Numbered from the stretch's first letter, positions 47,769 through 57,701 are shown. The stretch is 64,000 nt of DNA from Alicyclobacillus pomorum DSM 14955 (GCF_000472905.1 NZ_AXAR01000006.1:1-64000), one strand, 5' to 3'. Numbers and translations: made by a program. The notes: generated by a model from the letters alone, not told the origin.

Positions 47769-49118
47769 GTGATGTCCGTTGGATCTTTGAAACGACTGGA
47801 AATCATGACTCCTATGCGATGGGCAGAAAGGATGGCACACGAAGTGACAGGCACGAAAACGGGATTGCCCAAGACAGATGTGACTTTGGAGGACATTACG
47901 CTCGCGAGAAATGTAGTCAAGGATGTCGTTCGCAAGACGCCGCTCCACAGGAATCACATTCTATCCGACAGATACCATTGTAATGTCTATCTCAAGCGTG
48001 AGGATTTGCAGAATGTCAGGTCATTCAAGATTCGGGGAGCGTACAACTTTCTCTACAACATGTCCGAGGCGGATCGACAAAGAGGCGTAGTTTGCGCCAG
48101 TGCCGGGAACCATGCACAGGGTGTCGCGTTCTCCTGTCAGTATCTCAACATCATGGGCACCATTTTCATGCCCGCGACCACGCCAAGACAGAAGGTTTCG
48201 CAGGTGTCGTTGTTTGGTGGCGAGTTTGTGGACATTCGCCTCGTGGGCGATACGTTTGACGATTCCTTCTCCGCGGCCATGCAATATTGTAAACAAAAGG
48301 ATATGACCTTTGTACACCCATTTGATCACCCGCTCATCATTGCCGGACAAGGGACCATTGGAATGGAAATCCTACACGACATGGACGAACCTGTGGACTA
48401 TGTGTTCCTCGCCATTGGCGGTGGTGGTTTGGCCGCGGGTGTTGGCGCCTACATCAAAGGCGTTTCTCCAACGACGAAAATCATCGGCGTTGAACCGGCC
48501 GGTGCTCCTTCCATGAAGACGTCCTTGGCGAAGGGGGCTGTCGAGACTCTGGAAAACATCGATACATTTGTGGATGGGGCGGCTGTCAAACAAATTGGAC
48601 GCCTGACATTTCAAATGTGCCGGGACGTGTTAGACGATGTGGTTGTCGTACCGGAAGGTAAGGTCTGTACCACCATTTTGGAACTGTATAACGAAAATGC
48701 CATTGTAGCGGAACCTGCCGGGGCTTTGCCCATCGCCGCTTTAGAGAGTTACAAAGCCCAGATCCAGGGCAAAAATGTCGTCTGCATCGTAAGCGGAGGC
48801 AACAATGACATTGACCGGATGCAGGAAATCAAAGAGCGCTCACTGATCTACGAAGGCCTGAAACACTACTTCATTGTCCATTTCCCTCAACGGTCTGGCG
48901 CTCTAAAGGAGTTTATCGACAAAGTATTAGGACCTCATGATGACATCACGCGCTTCGAGTACACCAAGAAGAACAACCGAGAGGATGGCCCGGCATTGGT
49001 GGGAATTGAGCTACATCGTAAAGAAGAGTACCAAACGTTGATTGACCGGATGGAGCAACACGGTATCCATTATATTGAGATCAACAAAGATCCAGTGCTG
49101 TTTCATCTATTGATTTAA
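47769..49118 (+). CDS. ilvA: Threonine ammonia-lyase with C-terminal ACT-like domain
   Basis: A 449-residue PLP enzyme. The PLP lysine is in VRSFKIRGAYN, the glycine loop in AIGGGGLAAGVGA, and ASAGNHAQGVAFS and SGGNNDIDR are also typical. Residues about 345-449 form an ACT-like regulatory domain (YFIVHFPQRSGALKEFIDKV), so allosteric control by isoleucine is expected. The start is uncertain: GTG 47769 has no ribosome site, and ATGs at 47772, 47805 and 47832 are alternatives. It makes 2-oxobutanoate for isoleucine synthesis. The length fits ilvA rather than short catabolic tdcB. Confidence 0.92.
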   Translation: MMSVGSLKRLEIMTPMRWAERMAHEVTGTKTGLPKTDVTLEDITLARNVVKDVVRKTPLHRNHILSDRYHCNVYLKREDLQNVRSFKIRGAYNFLYNMSEADRQRGVVCASAGNHAQGVAFSCQYLNIMGTIFMPATTPRQKVSQVSLFGGEFVDIRLVGDTFDDSFSAAMQYCKQKDMTFVHPFDHPLIIAGQGTIGMEILHDMDEPVDYVFLAIGGGGLAAGVGAYIKGVSPTTKIIGVEPAGAPSMKTSLAKGAVETLENIDTFVDGAAVKQIGRLTFQMCRDVLDDVVVVPEGKVCTTILELYNENAIVAEPAGALPIAALESYKAQIQGKNVVCIVSGGNNDIDRMQEIKERSLIYEGLKHYFIVHFPQRSGALKEFIDKVLGPHDDITRFEYTKKNNREDGPALVGIELHRKEEYQTLIDRMEQHGIHYIEINKDPVLFHLLI

Positions 49119-49167
49119 ATGGCGACTGTATCAGCCATGTGACAAAGTGGGGAGCGTCTCGCGAGCG

Positions 49168-49200
49168 GCATCCACCATCTCGTCATGAGATGGCGGATGC
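49168..49200. terminator. Hairpin between ilvA and the SleL-like gene
   Basis: The stem gcatcc.ccatctc / gagatgg.ggatgc with a 5-base loop lies between the convergent genes. T tracts are weak on both strands. Confidence 0.65.
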
Positions 49201-49238
49201 CCACAACCGCAGCGAATGTCGGTGAAACAGCGGCAGGA

Positions 49239-50528
49239 TCACACTTTCCGTACGTTGAAGCTGTCGCGAATCAAGTGCCAGACCTGCGGAAATTCGTTTC
49301 CAAGAACCCAAAAACTTGCACCCCGCATGCCGTAATCGTAGATGAGTTGCAACTTCACAGCAGCACTGAGTGCATCTTCAAACCATACCACGTGCTGCCG
49401 ACCTTCCGAGTCTCGATAGCGAAAAAAGGGAGATGCGCTTTCCACACTCCACTCAATCGGGACCTGTTGGCTCATCGCAAGATTTTGCGCACTCTTGTTA
49501 CTAATCCCGGATGCCCTCCCCGCCTGCGGGTGGGGCAGTGGCCAGTCGTACCCGTACAGCGCCATTCCCATGAGGAGCTTACTCGACGGGATCACCGACG
49601 TGGCGTAATTCAATACGGCGCGGACTTGATCCAGCGGGGCGATGGCCATCGGTGGTCCTCCGACCCATCCCCACTCATACGTCATCAACATAATGAAGTC
49701 CACTTCCCCGCCGAGCGTGCGATAGTCAAAGGCACCCATCCAGGAAGCGGTCGGCTCATCGGATGTCTTGGGCCCCATGGCGATGGAAATCGAAAGGCCC
49801 TGGCGACGCACTGCCTGGCCGAGCTCGCTGATAAATTCGTTGTACAGCGGTCTGTCGGACGGCTGCATGTGTTCAAAATCGACGTTGATGCCCCGAAAAC
49901 CGCGATTGCGGGCGGTACGTAGAATGTTATCCATCAGTTTACGGCGGATGGACGGGTTGGACATCACCGTATGCGCCAGTTCCGTATTGAAATTGGTACC
50001 GTCAAAGTTGGTGACCGTCATCAGTGGAGCAACGCGCAACTGTCTGGCTGCGGACAACGCATCGTTGTCCTTCTGGCCAACCAGGCTTCCGTCTGCCCTG
50101 GCCTGATAGCTGAAAATGCAAAGGTAGGTCAGCCGCTGGCCGGTATCTTGTACAATTCGCGAATCATTTACGTTTCCTTCTGGCAGCAAATATCCGTTGA
50201 CTTCAATCGTACGCTTCCCCTGTACACGAGTGGGTACGTACAGCCGCTGCTGAGGACGAAGCGACTGCCCTGCCCGCAGACCGAGCCAACCGCGCAATTC
50301 ATCGGGTGTAACGCCCTGTCGGCGCGCGATACTTTCCACCGTGTCACCCGACTGCACCGTATAAGGACGGGCCAGCGTGGCCGGACCCGGAACCAGCAAG
50401 TGTAGACCAGGGACAATGATGTTTTCGCTCTGCAATTCGTTTAAGTGCTGCAGCTCCCGAGTGGTGGTTCCGTATCGGGCCGCGATGTCGCGCAAACCTT
50501 CTCCTTGTACTACCGTATGAATGAGCAT
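49239..50528 (-). CDS. SleL/YaaH-like spore cortex-lytic N-acetylglucosaminidase
   Basis: I start at ATG 50528 behind AAGGAGCGGTAGAAAA, giving 429 residues. Two LysM domains open it: IHTVVQGEGLRDIAARYGTT, and YTVQSGDTVESIARRQGVTP. A GH18 barrel follows with the catalytic motif FRGINVDFEHMQ (D-x-D-x-E in related form) and MLMTYEWGWVGGPP. There is no signal peptide, as in SleL/YaaH, which are placed in the spore by assembly. These enzymes cut muramic-lactam-containing cortex during germination. The gene is monocistronic. Confidence 0.92.
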   Translation of the reverse strand: MLIHTVVQGEGLRDIAARYGTTTRELQHLNELQSENIIVPGLHLLVPGPATLARPYTVQSGDTVESIARRQGVTPDELRGWLGLRAGQSLRPQQRLYVPTRVQGKRTIEVNGYLLPEGNVNDSRIVQDTGQRLTYLCIFSYQARADGSLVGQKDNDALSAARQLRVAPLMTVTNFDGTNFNTELAHTVMSNPSIRRKLMDNILRTARNRGFRGINVDFEHMQPSDRPLYNEFISELGQAVRRQGLSISIAMGPKTSDEPTASWMGAFDYRTLGGEVDFIMLMTYEWGWVGGPPMAIAPLDQVRAVLNYATSVIPSSKLLMGMALYGYDWPLPHPQAGRASGISNKSAQNLAMSQQVPIEWSVESASPFFRYRDSEGRQHVVWFEDALSAAVKLQLIYDYGMRGASFWVLGNEFPQVWHLIRDSFNVRKV

Positions 50529-50768
50529 TTTTCTACCGCTCCTTGTCATCCACATCATGTCGCATGTGCGTACGCCTACGCCTATGCCATGATACGGTGC
50601 AGGGTCTTCATTCGTGACATCCAGTCACATTCTGAGTATCGGCAGAGGAATTCACAGACGGCTCGGCGAATGGGGAGAGAGGATGAGAGAAACTGAACGA
50701 ACGCTTTCCATGGGCTGTGCAAAAATGGGGATCCCCATCTACATGGAGACCCCGTTGGGGGGACATCT

Positions 50769-51008
50769 GTGTCCAATCAAAACTTACAGACGACCTATTT
50801 CAGCTGTTCCAAGTGTCAATACTGGAGAACCGTCGAGGCGCAAGGGGAAATTGTGGCTGGCCCCACCTGCAAAGTGTGCCACAGCTCCATGCGCCTCGTG
50901 CACATGCAACAACTGGACCTCGGACTCTTTGAGGATGCTCCGCTACACAAAAAACGTCCCGGTCGGCGAACCCATCGGTCCACCCGGGACGTCAAGAAAC
51001 TGGATTGA
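50769..51008 (+). CDS. Small zinc-ribbon protein (79 aa)
   Basis: A 79-residue protein starting at GTG behind TTGGGGGGACATCT. Two CxxC pairs, CSKCQYWRTVEAQGE and TCKVCHSSMRLVH, are spaced as in a zinc ribbon. The C-terminal tail is basic (HKKRPGRRTHRSTRDVKKLD). It may bind nucleic acid. Its last 17 bp overlap the convergent membrane-protein gene. Confidence 0.6.
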   Translation: MSNQNLQTTYFSCSKCQYWRTVEAQGEIVAGPTCKVCHSSMRLVHMQQLDLGLFEDAPLHKKRPGRRTHRSTRDVKKLD

Positions 51009-52461
51009 TGGCGATGCGATTCCGTACCAGAATCTCCGCCGTTGCGTCCTGGTAGACCACGCGCCAATCGGGATTGTGCGTCAAAAAGGTGACAACGGGT
51101 TCACCGCTTGGGAACAGCGCAACGTCACATTTGTAGCTGTCAATCAGGTCCGGCCCGTTCCACCACACGTCCTTGATGGCCAAGTAATCCACAAACACGT
51201 TCTGACCCTGCAAAAAGATGTCCGTCCGCCCATCGACAAAGGTCGGGACGCCCCGGTAGATGAGGTACCCTCCCCATTGATACGCGTTCAACACATGCTG
51301 AGTCAAATGGTGTTTCTGCAGGTAGTCTACTGCGTACACAGGATAAGCCGAGGGCGACCAGTGGCTGTTCACGCTGCCCTTCACGGTCGGCAACTGTGTT
51401 CCGAAGTACACCAGCGCTGCCAGACTCAAAATCCCACTGCACGCCATGACGACTCGATGTGGCTGCAGAAGTTTGCGGAACAAATCCCCAATGAGCGGCG
51501 CTAACAACAACGCGGAGGAGATAGCCATGTAAGGCGCAAATCGCTGGTAAATCAGCATCACCGCGAAACTGCCGCAAAAGTACAAGGTTTCACGCATGGG
51601 CAACGGTTTCCACCGAGCCAGGAGAATGAGAAACATTATCAGCAAGAATGGCAGCAACCCGTATTTGAAGATGTCGTTGTGAAAGTCCGGTGAGTGCCAC
51701 TCGTTGATGTTGTCCACCATGGTCTGGTTGGTCGACAGCAATGCGTAGGTGTACGCTTTGTACGTGTTCGGGTTGCACAGCCCAATCAACGCGCCGACCA
51801 CTGCAGCACACAGGAGGCGCCAACGTGCGCCGGACGGAAGTCGCAGTTTCTTGAGTCTACCCAAGGACGGGAAGAAGCTGATGAGGACTTCCAGCAACAG
51901 CATGACAATGCCGATGCTCGAACTCCCGTGGGCATTGGCCCACATGAGCATCAGCGGCGGCACCAGCCACAGCGTCCGAAACGCACCCCTCCGGACTCGC
52001 TCCAGAATCCAGAGAAAGATGGCAAACATCATGTAGGACACGGCCTGCGGGCGCATCGTCCAAAACACCAACGGCACCAGCGTTGCCAAGCAGGCACAGA
52101 CGGCCGCTGCGATGGCATTGCTGCCGGGCAGGCTTCTGCAGACACGGTATAGCACAATCACGGTCACGGCGTGTACCAGCGACAGGAATCCCCAGACGCC
52201 AGGGAAGCCAAAGTGAGAGCCAAGCCACGCCAGGGCCACTTCAAACAACCATTCTTGCGTGACCCACGGTTTGCCGTGCATGGTCCACGAAAATGGATCC
52301 GTGGTCGGAACGGTGTGATGACTCAATATGTAGAGACCGGTGGCGTAGTGCCAGGGTGTGTCCGGGTCCGACAGGGGCGCCATCTGGTAAATGGCGAACC
52401 CGACAATCCATAAACACAGGAGCATAGTTTGTACGCTGAGAATACTGCGCCAATTCGTCAC
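50992..52461 (-). CDS. Polytopic membrane protein, GT-C glycosyltransferase-like (489 aa)
   Basis: I start at GTG 52461, after the stop of the upstream gene, with TAGGATACGTACG before it. The protein has about 11 helices. The first loop has SDPDTPWHYATGLYIL, the acidic motif found after the first helix of GT-C glycosyltransferases, then PTTDPFSWTMHGKPW. A soluble C-terminal part (GGYLIYRGVPTFVDGRTDIF) follows. Such proteins use lipid-linked sugars to modify surface polymers or proteins. The assignment rests on topology and the acidic motif. It is probably co-transcribed with the gene at 52472. Confidence 0.65.
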   Translation of the reverse strand: MTNWRSILSVQTMLLCLWIVGFAIYQMAPLSDPDTPWHYATGLYILSHHTVPTTDPFSWTMHGKPWVTQEWLFEVALAWLGSHFGFPGVWGFLSLVHAVTVIVLYRVCRSLPGSNAIAAAVCACLATLVPLVFWTMRPQAVSYMMFAIFLWILERVRRGAFRTLWLVPPLMLMWANAHGSSSIGIVMLLLEVLISFFPSLGRLKKLRLPSGARWRLLCAAVVGALIGLCNPNTYKAYTYALLSTNQTMVDNINEWHSPDFHNDIFKYGLLPFLLIMFLILLARWKPLPMRETLYFCGSFAVMLIYQRFAPYMAISSALLLAPLIGDLFRKLLQPHRVVMACSGILSLAALVYFGTQLPTVKGSVNSHWSPSAYPVYAVDYLQKHHLTQHVLNAYQWGGYLIYRGVPTFVDGRTDIFLQGQNVFVDYLAIKDVWWNGPDLIDSYKCDVALFPSGEPVVTFLTHNPDWRVVYQDATAEILVRNRIAINPVS

Positions 52462-52471
52462 CGTACGTATC

Positions 52472-53362
52472 CTACCAATCCTTCTGATCTGGGTCCTCTG
52501 CTCGCACGCGCAAATCGAGGTACAAGAGTGAGATGGCCACAAACGTGAACGGCGTGATGACGAGCTCCGTCACACTGTCCAACACGATGGTGACCACGGT
52601 GTTTGGGATGAGGTGAAACAACGTTGTCAAACCGAAACTGACGGCACCGGCTATCAGCTGAACGAGGATGAAGTAGCCAAGCACGCGCCAAAAGTTCCCT
52701 TTGATGAGCCGCCACGACCCCATCATGGCATTCCATCCCGCCTTGCCTTCCATCACTGCAACGGGCGTCGCTAGGGCGAACTTGACAAGCAGCCACACGT
52801 CCAGGCACAGAACGCCAATCGCGAGCAGGGTCACAACGATGCCCGTCACCACCGCGGGCGCCCCGATGCCGCCGAGCAGACCGATGACAAGCGCGAGAAT
52901 GCCGCCGGTCACCACAAACGTCACAAGCAGGATAATCCACTTCAGGAGATCAGTGCCAATCACTGCAGGCAAACGTCGCCAAGCGTGGCCGACAGCCTGC
53001 TTGAAGGTCAGCGTTTCACCTTCGAACTTCAGCTTCGCCAGGAAGTGTATCATGGTTCCATACAGGAGCGGTATCGCGACGAGGGCACCGAGAATGGAAA
53101 TCACCACGTAGGCAATCAATTGCGGAAGCACTGCCGTCAGTTGTGTCATGAGTTCGCTGAATGACTGCACATTGTCCATCCCGGCTGTCAGAGCGTTCAC
53201 GTTCGCCGAAAATATATCCTGCAAAACGAGGTACGGCAGGTAGATGGACAAGGTCGCGACAGCCATGAGACGAAAATGATGGCCAATGGTGCGAAATGTA
53301 TCGTCGAGCAAATGCCCGATAGATTGCGGACGTAAATGGGTCCTGCTGGGTTGGGTTGACAC
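52472..53362 (-). CDS. Six-helix membrane protein, glycerophosphodiesterase membrane-domain type (296 aa)
   Basis: A 296-residue membrane protein with ATG behind AAGGAGGAAC. SIGHLLDDTFRTIGHHFRLM and the ending ITPFTFVAISLLYLDLRVRA EDPDQ are typical of the DUF7544/GDPD membrane-domain family, whose members end in a YxDLRxR motif. Helices run from residue about 30 to 275. Function is unknown. Membership in one transcription unit with the GT-C-like gene suggests a cell-envelope role. Confidence 0.75.
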   Translation of the reverse strand: MSTQPSRTHLRPQSIGHLLDDTFRTIGHHFRLMAVATLSIYLPYLVLQDIFSANVNALTAGMDNVQSFSELMTQLTAVLPQLIAYVVISILGALVAIPLLYGTMIHFLAKLKFEGETLTFKQAVGHAWRRLPAVIGTDLLKWIILLVTFVVTGGILALVIGLLGGIGAPAVVTGIVVTLLAIGVLCLDVWLLVKFALATPVAVMEGKAGWNAMMGSWRLIKGNFWRVLGYFILVQLIAGAVSFGLTTLFHLIPNTVVTIVLDSVTELVITPFTFVAISLLYLDLRVRAEDPDQKDW

Positions 53363-53446
53363 GCGTGTTCCTCCTTGATGGCCTGTGTTGCCAAAACTTC
53401 CACCTCATCATACCACAGCGTGTGTCAGTCGGAGCATGGAACGCCA

Positions 53447-53480
53447 ACAACCCTGCCACACCGAGCAGTGGCAGGGTTGG
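53447..53480 (-). terminator. Terminator of the cupredoxin gene
   Basis: The stem aaccctgccac / gtggcagggtt with an 8-base loop lies 17 bp after the cupredoxin stop. Confidence 0.8.
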
Positions 53481-53496
53481 GCTCAAATCAAACGCT

Positions 53497-53925
53497 TCAC
53501 TTTGGCGTCACAACGAGGTACGCCTCCATGGGGCCTTCGTGGGCCGCGTCGGCGTGCGCAGTGCAAATCAACCGAAAGAATCCCGCCTTGTTTGCTTTGA
53601 GCTTGATTGTCGTCACCTGATTGCGGTGCACGACGCCTTGAATTCCGTAGCCCTCGAGTTCCACAGGGTGATCCTGTCCCTTCAGTCCTCGGATCTTGAT
53701 GACCACGTCGTCTCCCTGTCCCGCGACGTACACGGCCGGGTCAAACCGATATACTTCGATGGTTGAGCCGTCTTTCTGTTTCGCGGCGATTTCGTTCGTG
53801 ACCACTTGGTACGTACGCGTCGCCGCGCTGGCCTCCGGGATTCCCCCCGTCACCAGACCCGCCAACCCAACGCCTAGAAGGCCTATCACGCCGTACTTCG
53901 TCCACCTGCTCGAAAAACGCGCCAT
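53497..53925 (-). CDS. Exported cupredoxin-like protein (142 aa)
   Basis: I start at ATG 53925 behind AAGGTGGGTTGCAC. A signal peptide is visible (KYGVIGLLGVGLAGLVTGGI, cleavage after ASA near residue 34). The mature part is a cupredoxin: KGQDHPVELEG supplies a His, and FFRLICTAHADAAHEGPMEA a Cys, a second His and a Met, the ligand order of type 1 copper proteins. It probably carries electrons or copper outside the membrane. No oxidase genes lie nearby in the window, so its partner is unknown. Confidence 0.8.
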   Translation of the reverse strand: MARFSSRWTKYGVIGLLGVGLAGLVTGGIPEASAATRTYQVVTNEIAAKQKDGSTIEVYRFDPAVYVAGQGDDVVIKIRGLKGQDHPVELEGYGIQGVVHRNQVTTIKLKANKAGFFRLICTAHADAAHEGPMEAYLVVTPK

Positions 53926-54008
53926 GTGCAACCCACCTTGGCTAGATGAGGCTTCGTCCTGCCGGACAACCACAATTGGCAGCAAAGCCTTCTATTGCTT
54001 CCATTTTC

Positions 54009-55814
54009 CTAATTAGGTTGCTCGATTTGCGGAGATTCATACTCAATCCCCGACTTGGCGTGCAATTCCGCATAGAGTCCACCGAGCGCGAGCAGCTCCT
54101 CGTGCCTTCCGCGCTCGACGATGTGACCGCGTTCCAATACGTAGATGCAGTCCGCGCGACGAATGGTGGACAAGCGATGCGCAATCACGAGAGTGGTTCG
54201 ATTCTGCGCCACCGCCTGCAGACCGCGGCTGACCAGTTCCTCGGTCTTGCTGTCGAGGTTTGCTGTGGCCTCGTCCAAAATCAAGACGCGCGGGTTCAGA
54301 CAGACAATCCGGGCAAACGAAATCAATTGCCGCTCGCCCATCGACAAATTGGCGCCCTTGCTGTACAGATGTGTGTGATACCCATCCGGAAGCTTTTGCA
54401 CTATGTCGTGCGCTCCAACGGCTTTCGCCGCTTCGACCACTTGTTCCTCTGAGATGTCCTCGCGGAACAATCGGATGTTGTCCAAGACCGTGCCTGTGAA
54501 CAAATTGGCTTCCTGCAGGACGAGGCCAATGACTTTACGCAAATCGCGCTGGCGAAATTCGCGCAAGTCGGTGCCGTCAAGCAAAACCTGGCCGCTGGTC
54601 GGATGGTAAAAACGGACGAGCAAACTCATCAAGGAACTCTTGCCCGCGCCTGTCGGACCGACGAATCCCACAAAGGAACCCGGCTCGATGTGAAAGGAAA
54701 TGTCGCGGAGCACAGGCTGCCCTTCCTTGTAGGCAAACGACACGCCTCGAAACTCTACTTCTCCTCGCACGTCTGTCGGTGTAATGGGCTTGGCATCTGG
54801 AGCGTCCACGATAGCCGGCTCGACGGACAAGATGTTGCCAATCCGGTCCGCCGCCACTGCCGCGGACTGCAACGTATTCCACTGTTGCGTAATGGAGTTA
54901 ATCGGCTGGAAGAACTGCCGAATGTAGTTGATGAACGCATACAGCGTGCCAAACAGGATGGCACCGTGCAGAACCGCACCGCCGCCAATCCAGACGACGG
55001 CCGCCACCGCCGCGTTGCCGAGCATTTCGAACGTCCGGTTAAACATCACGGAAATGCGGTACTCACGGACGTTGGCGGACCTGTGGCGAACATTGAGTTC
55101 CTCAAACTGGCGAGCCTGTCGACGTTCCTGGTGGAAGATTTGGATGATGCGAATGCCCGCCAAGTTTTCCGCCAAAAACGCCATGGTGTTGGACAACCGA
55201 GTCCGCGTCGTCTGGTAGGCGCCCCGCAGGCGCTTTCGAAAGACGGCCGAGATGCCAAACAGAAGCGGAATCAACACCATGCAGTACGAGGCAATCCGCA
55301 CGTCGAGCTCAAACATGGCAACAATGACCATCACCAGGGACAGCCCGTCGCGCAGCATACTCAAGAAAAAGTTTGTGAAGAACTGGCTCACCGTTTCTGT
55401 GTCGTTGGACACGTTGGTCACCAGGCGGCCGATGGCGTTGGTGTCAAAGAAAGCCATCGACTGGCGCTCAATATGCTTGAACAGCGCCAAGCGGATTTCA
55501 CGAATCACATTCTGTCCCGAATACTGGACAATCAGTATCTGGACGTAGTTGGCGACCAAACTGACGAGGACAACCATCACGTAGAGGAGGCTGACCGTCC
55601 ACAATCCGCGCATGTTGGGATGCGGGGCAGAAATGTCGTCGTCGATGGCCACCTTGACGAGGTAAGGCTGCAGAACGGACGTGGCGTTGTATACGAGGAC
55701 GAGCAGAACAACCGCTGCAAAGTGCCAGCGATACGGCTTGGCGTACGGCAAGAGCCGCAGTAGACTGCCAATCCCCTTGCGCCTTGGCGCTCCTTGTTCC
55801 GTTTGTGTCTTCAC
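54009..55814 (-). CDS. ABC exporter half-transporter, subunit 2 (601 aa)
   Basis: Starts at GTG 55814, overlapping the stop of subunit 1 (GTGA). Six membrane helices (residues about 20-310) are followed by an ATPase domain: Walker A GPTGAGKSS, Q-loop LVLQEANLF, signature LSMGERQ, Walker B VLILDEATANLD, H-loop IAHRLST. The signature is non-canonical (LSMGE for LSGGQ), while the catalytic Glu is present. Together with subunit 1 it forms a heterodimeric exporter of the BmrCD/YfiBC/TM287-288 type. Substrates of such pumps are drugs, lipids or peptides. Confidence 0.93.
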   Translation of the reverse strand: MKTQTEQGAPRRKGIGSLLRLLPYAKPYRWHFAAVVLLVLVYNATSVLQPYLVKVAIDDDISAPHPNMRGLWTVSLLYVMVVLVSLVANYVQILIVQYSGQNVIREIRLALFKHIERQSMAFFDTNAIGRLVTNVSNDTETVSQFFTNFFLSMLRDGLSLVMVIVAMFELDVRIASYCMVLIPLLFGISAVFRKRLRGAYQTTRTRLSNTMAFLAENLAGIRIIQIFHQERRQARQFEELNVRHRSANVREYRISVMFNRTFEMLGNAAVAAVVWIGGGAVLHGAILFGTLYAFINYIRQFFQPINSITQQWNTLQSAAVAADRIGNILSVEPAIVDAPDAKPITPTDVRGEVEFRGVSFAYKEGQPVLRDISFHIEPGSFVGFVGPTGAGKSSLMSLLVRFYHPTSGQVLLDGTDLREFRQRDLRKVIGLVLQEANLFTGTVLDNIRLFREDISEEQVVEAAKAVGAHDIVQKLPDGYHTHLYSKGANLSMGERQLISFARIVCLNPRVLILDEATANLDSKTEELVSRGLQAVAQNRTTLVIAHRLSTIRRADCIYVLERGHIVERGRHEELLALGGLYAELHAKSGIEYESPQIEQPN

Positions 55815-57574
55815 GCCCTCACCTCCTCCGTTGCCGCCTCCTGGAGTGCGTACAGTGACGCGTACAAGCCACCCTGTTGAACCAGTTCGTCGTGCGTGCC
55901 GCGCTCGACAATGCGCCCTTTGTCCAGCACAAGAAGGACATCTGCATGGCGGACAGCGGACAGCCGATGGGCGACGATGAGCGTTGTCTTCCCACGCCGG
56001 ATGCGGCGAACGTTTTCTAGAATCTGCTTTTCCGTATTCATGTCCACGGCGGACAGGCTGTCGTCGAGAATGAGAATCGGTGCGTCTTTCAGGAACGCCC
56101 GGGCAATCGCCGCGCGCTGCTTCTGGCCGCCGGACAAAGCCACCCCGCGCTCTCCGATGAGCGTATCCAGCCCGTCTGGAAATGACTCGATTTCGTTCCG
56201 GAAACAAGCGTTGTCGGCCGCTTCCAGAAGCTCCTCTCTGGAGGCGTCCTCACGAGAGAAACCGATGTTTTCGCCAATCGTCGTAGAGAACAAAAACCCG
56301 TCCTGGGGCACGTAGGCAATGCTTTCGCGCAACGTTTTCAACCGCAGGCTGTGAACGTCGTAGCCGTCGACGCGGACCGTGCCTTTCGGCGGATCGAAAA
56401 TTCGCGGCAACAGGTTGACCAGCGTCGTTTTCCCAGCCCCGGTACGACCGACAATCCCAATGGTCTGACCACTGCGTACGCGGAAATGGATGTCCAGAAG
56501 AGCCGGTTGCACTCCGTCCGGGTAGCGAAACTCTGGCAAATCCACTTCGATGTCTCCGGTGATCTGGTCCACATCTACCGGATGTTCCGGGTCTTTGATG
56601 TCCGGTTCCTCTCCGAGGAGCACCTCCAGCCGTTTGAGCGAGGCCGATGCGCGCTGGAAGTAGTTAAACACGAACCCCATTTGCTGCAGTGGCGTTATCA
56701 ACATCGCCAGGTACAAAGTAAAGGCGACAAACGCCCCAAGTGGGATTTGCCCGTCTATCGTCAGGTAACCGCCGTACGACAAGGCAATCGCGAAACTGAC
56801 CGACCCTGTGAACGGAATCAGCGTCTGAAACAAGCCGCTTTGCCGAAACACGGCCATTTGACGGCGAACAATCAGATCTACCTTGTCCGCGAATCGATTT
56901 GCCTCCACATCCTCGTTCGCGGTCGCCTTGATGAGGCGGATGGCCGAGAGGCTTTCTTCCGTGACAGCCGCCATCTCGGAGAGCGCTTCCTGCGCTTCTC
57001 GCAAGGCATTGCGAATGCGCGGCCCCCACCAAATGATGAAGATTGGCAGCGCCAGCAGCGGGATCATACTAACCAGTGTGAGTTTGATACTGACGGTTCG
57101 GAACGTCATGAACAGCGTGGTGATGAGCAGGAACACCGCGTTTGTCAGCAGGTTCATGCCGCCCGTCAGCGCATCACGGACAGCGCGCACGTCGTTCATC
57201 GCGTGATTGAGGAGATCCCCGATGCTGCGCTGCCGAAAGTACGCGGTCGACAAGGACTCCCAGTGTCGGAACAAACGTCGTCGCAACCGGTACTCGAACT
57301 CTCTGCCAAGTTGACCATTTCGCAACTGGCCAATGCCGTACAACACGACGTACCCGGTGCCTACAGCCAAGAGCCACCACACGTAATGCAGCAGTTGGCC
57401 TCCCGTCAAACGGCCCGCTTTCAACGTATCTGTGAAGCGTCCGAGAATGTTCGGAAACTGCACCATCACGATTTCGGAGGCAACGATGGACAAGATGGAA
57501 ACGAGATAAGACCATTTTTTTGAGAGCATAAATTGTTTGAGCAAATGCGTTGGGCTCTCCACCGGATGATGCAT
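55811..57574 (-). CDS. ABC exporter half-transporter, subunit 1 (587 aa)
   Basis: I start at ATG 57574 behind GGAGGTGACCGAATTC. Six membrane helices precede the ATPase domain: Walker A GRTGAGKTT, signature ALSGGQKQRAAIARAF, Walker B ILILDDSLSAVD, H-loop VAHRLSAV. The residue after Walker B is Asp instead of Glu. The site formed by this Walker motif and the altered signature of subunit 2 is therefore degenerate, and the other site is canonical, the hallmark of asymmetric heterodimeric exporters. The two genes overlap by 4 bp. Confidence 0.93.
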   Translation of the reverse strand: MHHPVESPTHLLKQFMLSKKWSYLVSILSIVASEIVMVQFPNILGRFTDTLKAGRLTGGQLLHYVWWLLAVGTGYVVLYGIGQLRNGQLGREFEYRLRRRLFRHWESLSTAYFRQRSIGDLLNHAMNDVRAVRDALTGGMNLLTNAVFLLITTLFMTFRTVSIKLTLVSMIPLLALPIFIIWWGPRIRNALREAQEALSEMAAVTEESLSAIRLIKATANEDVEANRFADKVDLIVRRQMAVFRQSGLFQTLIPFTGSVSFAIALSYGGYLTIDGQIPLGAFVAFTLYLAMLITPLQQMGFVFNYFQRASASLKRLEVLLGEEPDIKDPEHPVDVDQITGDIEVDLPEFRYPDGVQPALLDIHFRVRSGQTIGIVGRTGAGKTTLVNLLPRIFDPPKGTVRVDGYDVHSLRLKTLRESIAYVPQDGFLFSTTIGENIGFSREDASREELLEAADNACFRNEIESFPDGLDTLIGERGVALSGGQKQRAAIARAFLKDAPILILDDSLSAVDMNTEKQILENVRRIRRGKTTLIVAHRLSAVRHADVLLVLDKGRIVERGTHDELVQQGGLYASLYALQEAATEEVRA

Positions 57575-57701
57575 GAATTCGGTCACCTCCATCATTGCCT
57601 GAACCGTTCGGTCGTCGGACAACGGAGCGGCGGGGCGCATTGCGCACACCGCCGCCGACATGTCATTCGCATTCTATTGTACAGGATATCTACACGGGTT
57701 C

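Noticed and set aside
54603-55763. 386-codon plus-strand frame
   Set aside because: Antisense shadow of the ABC exporter subunit. Long antisense frames are common in this GC-rich part.
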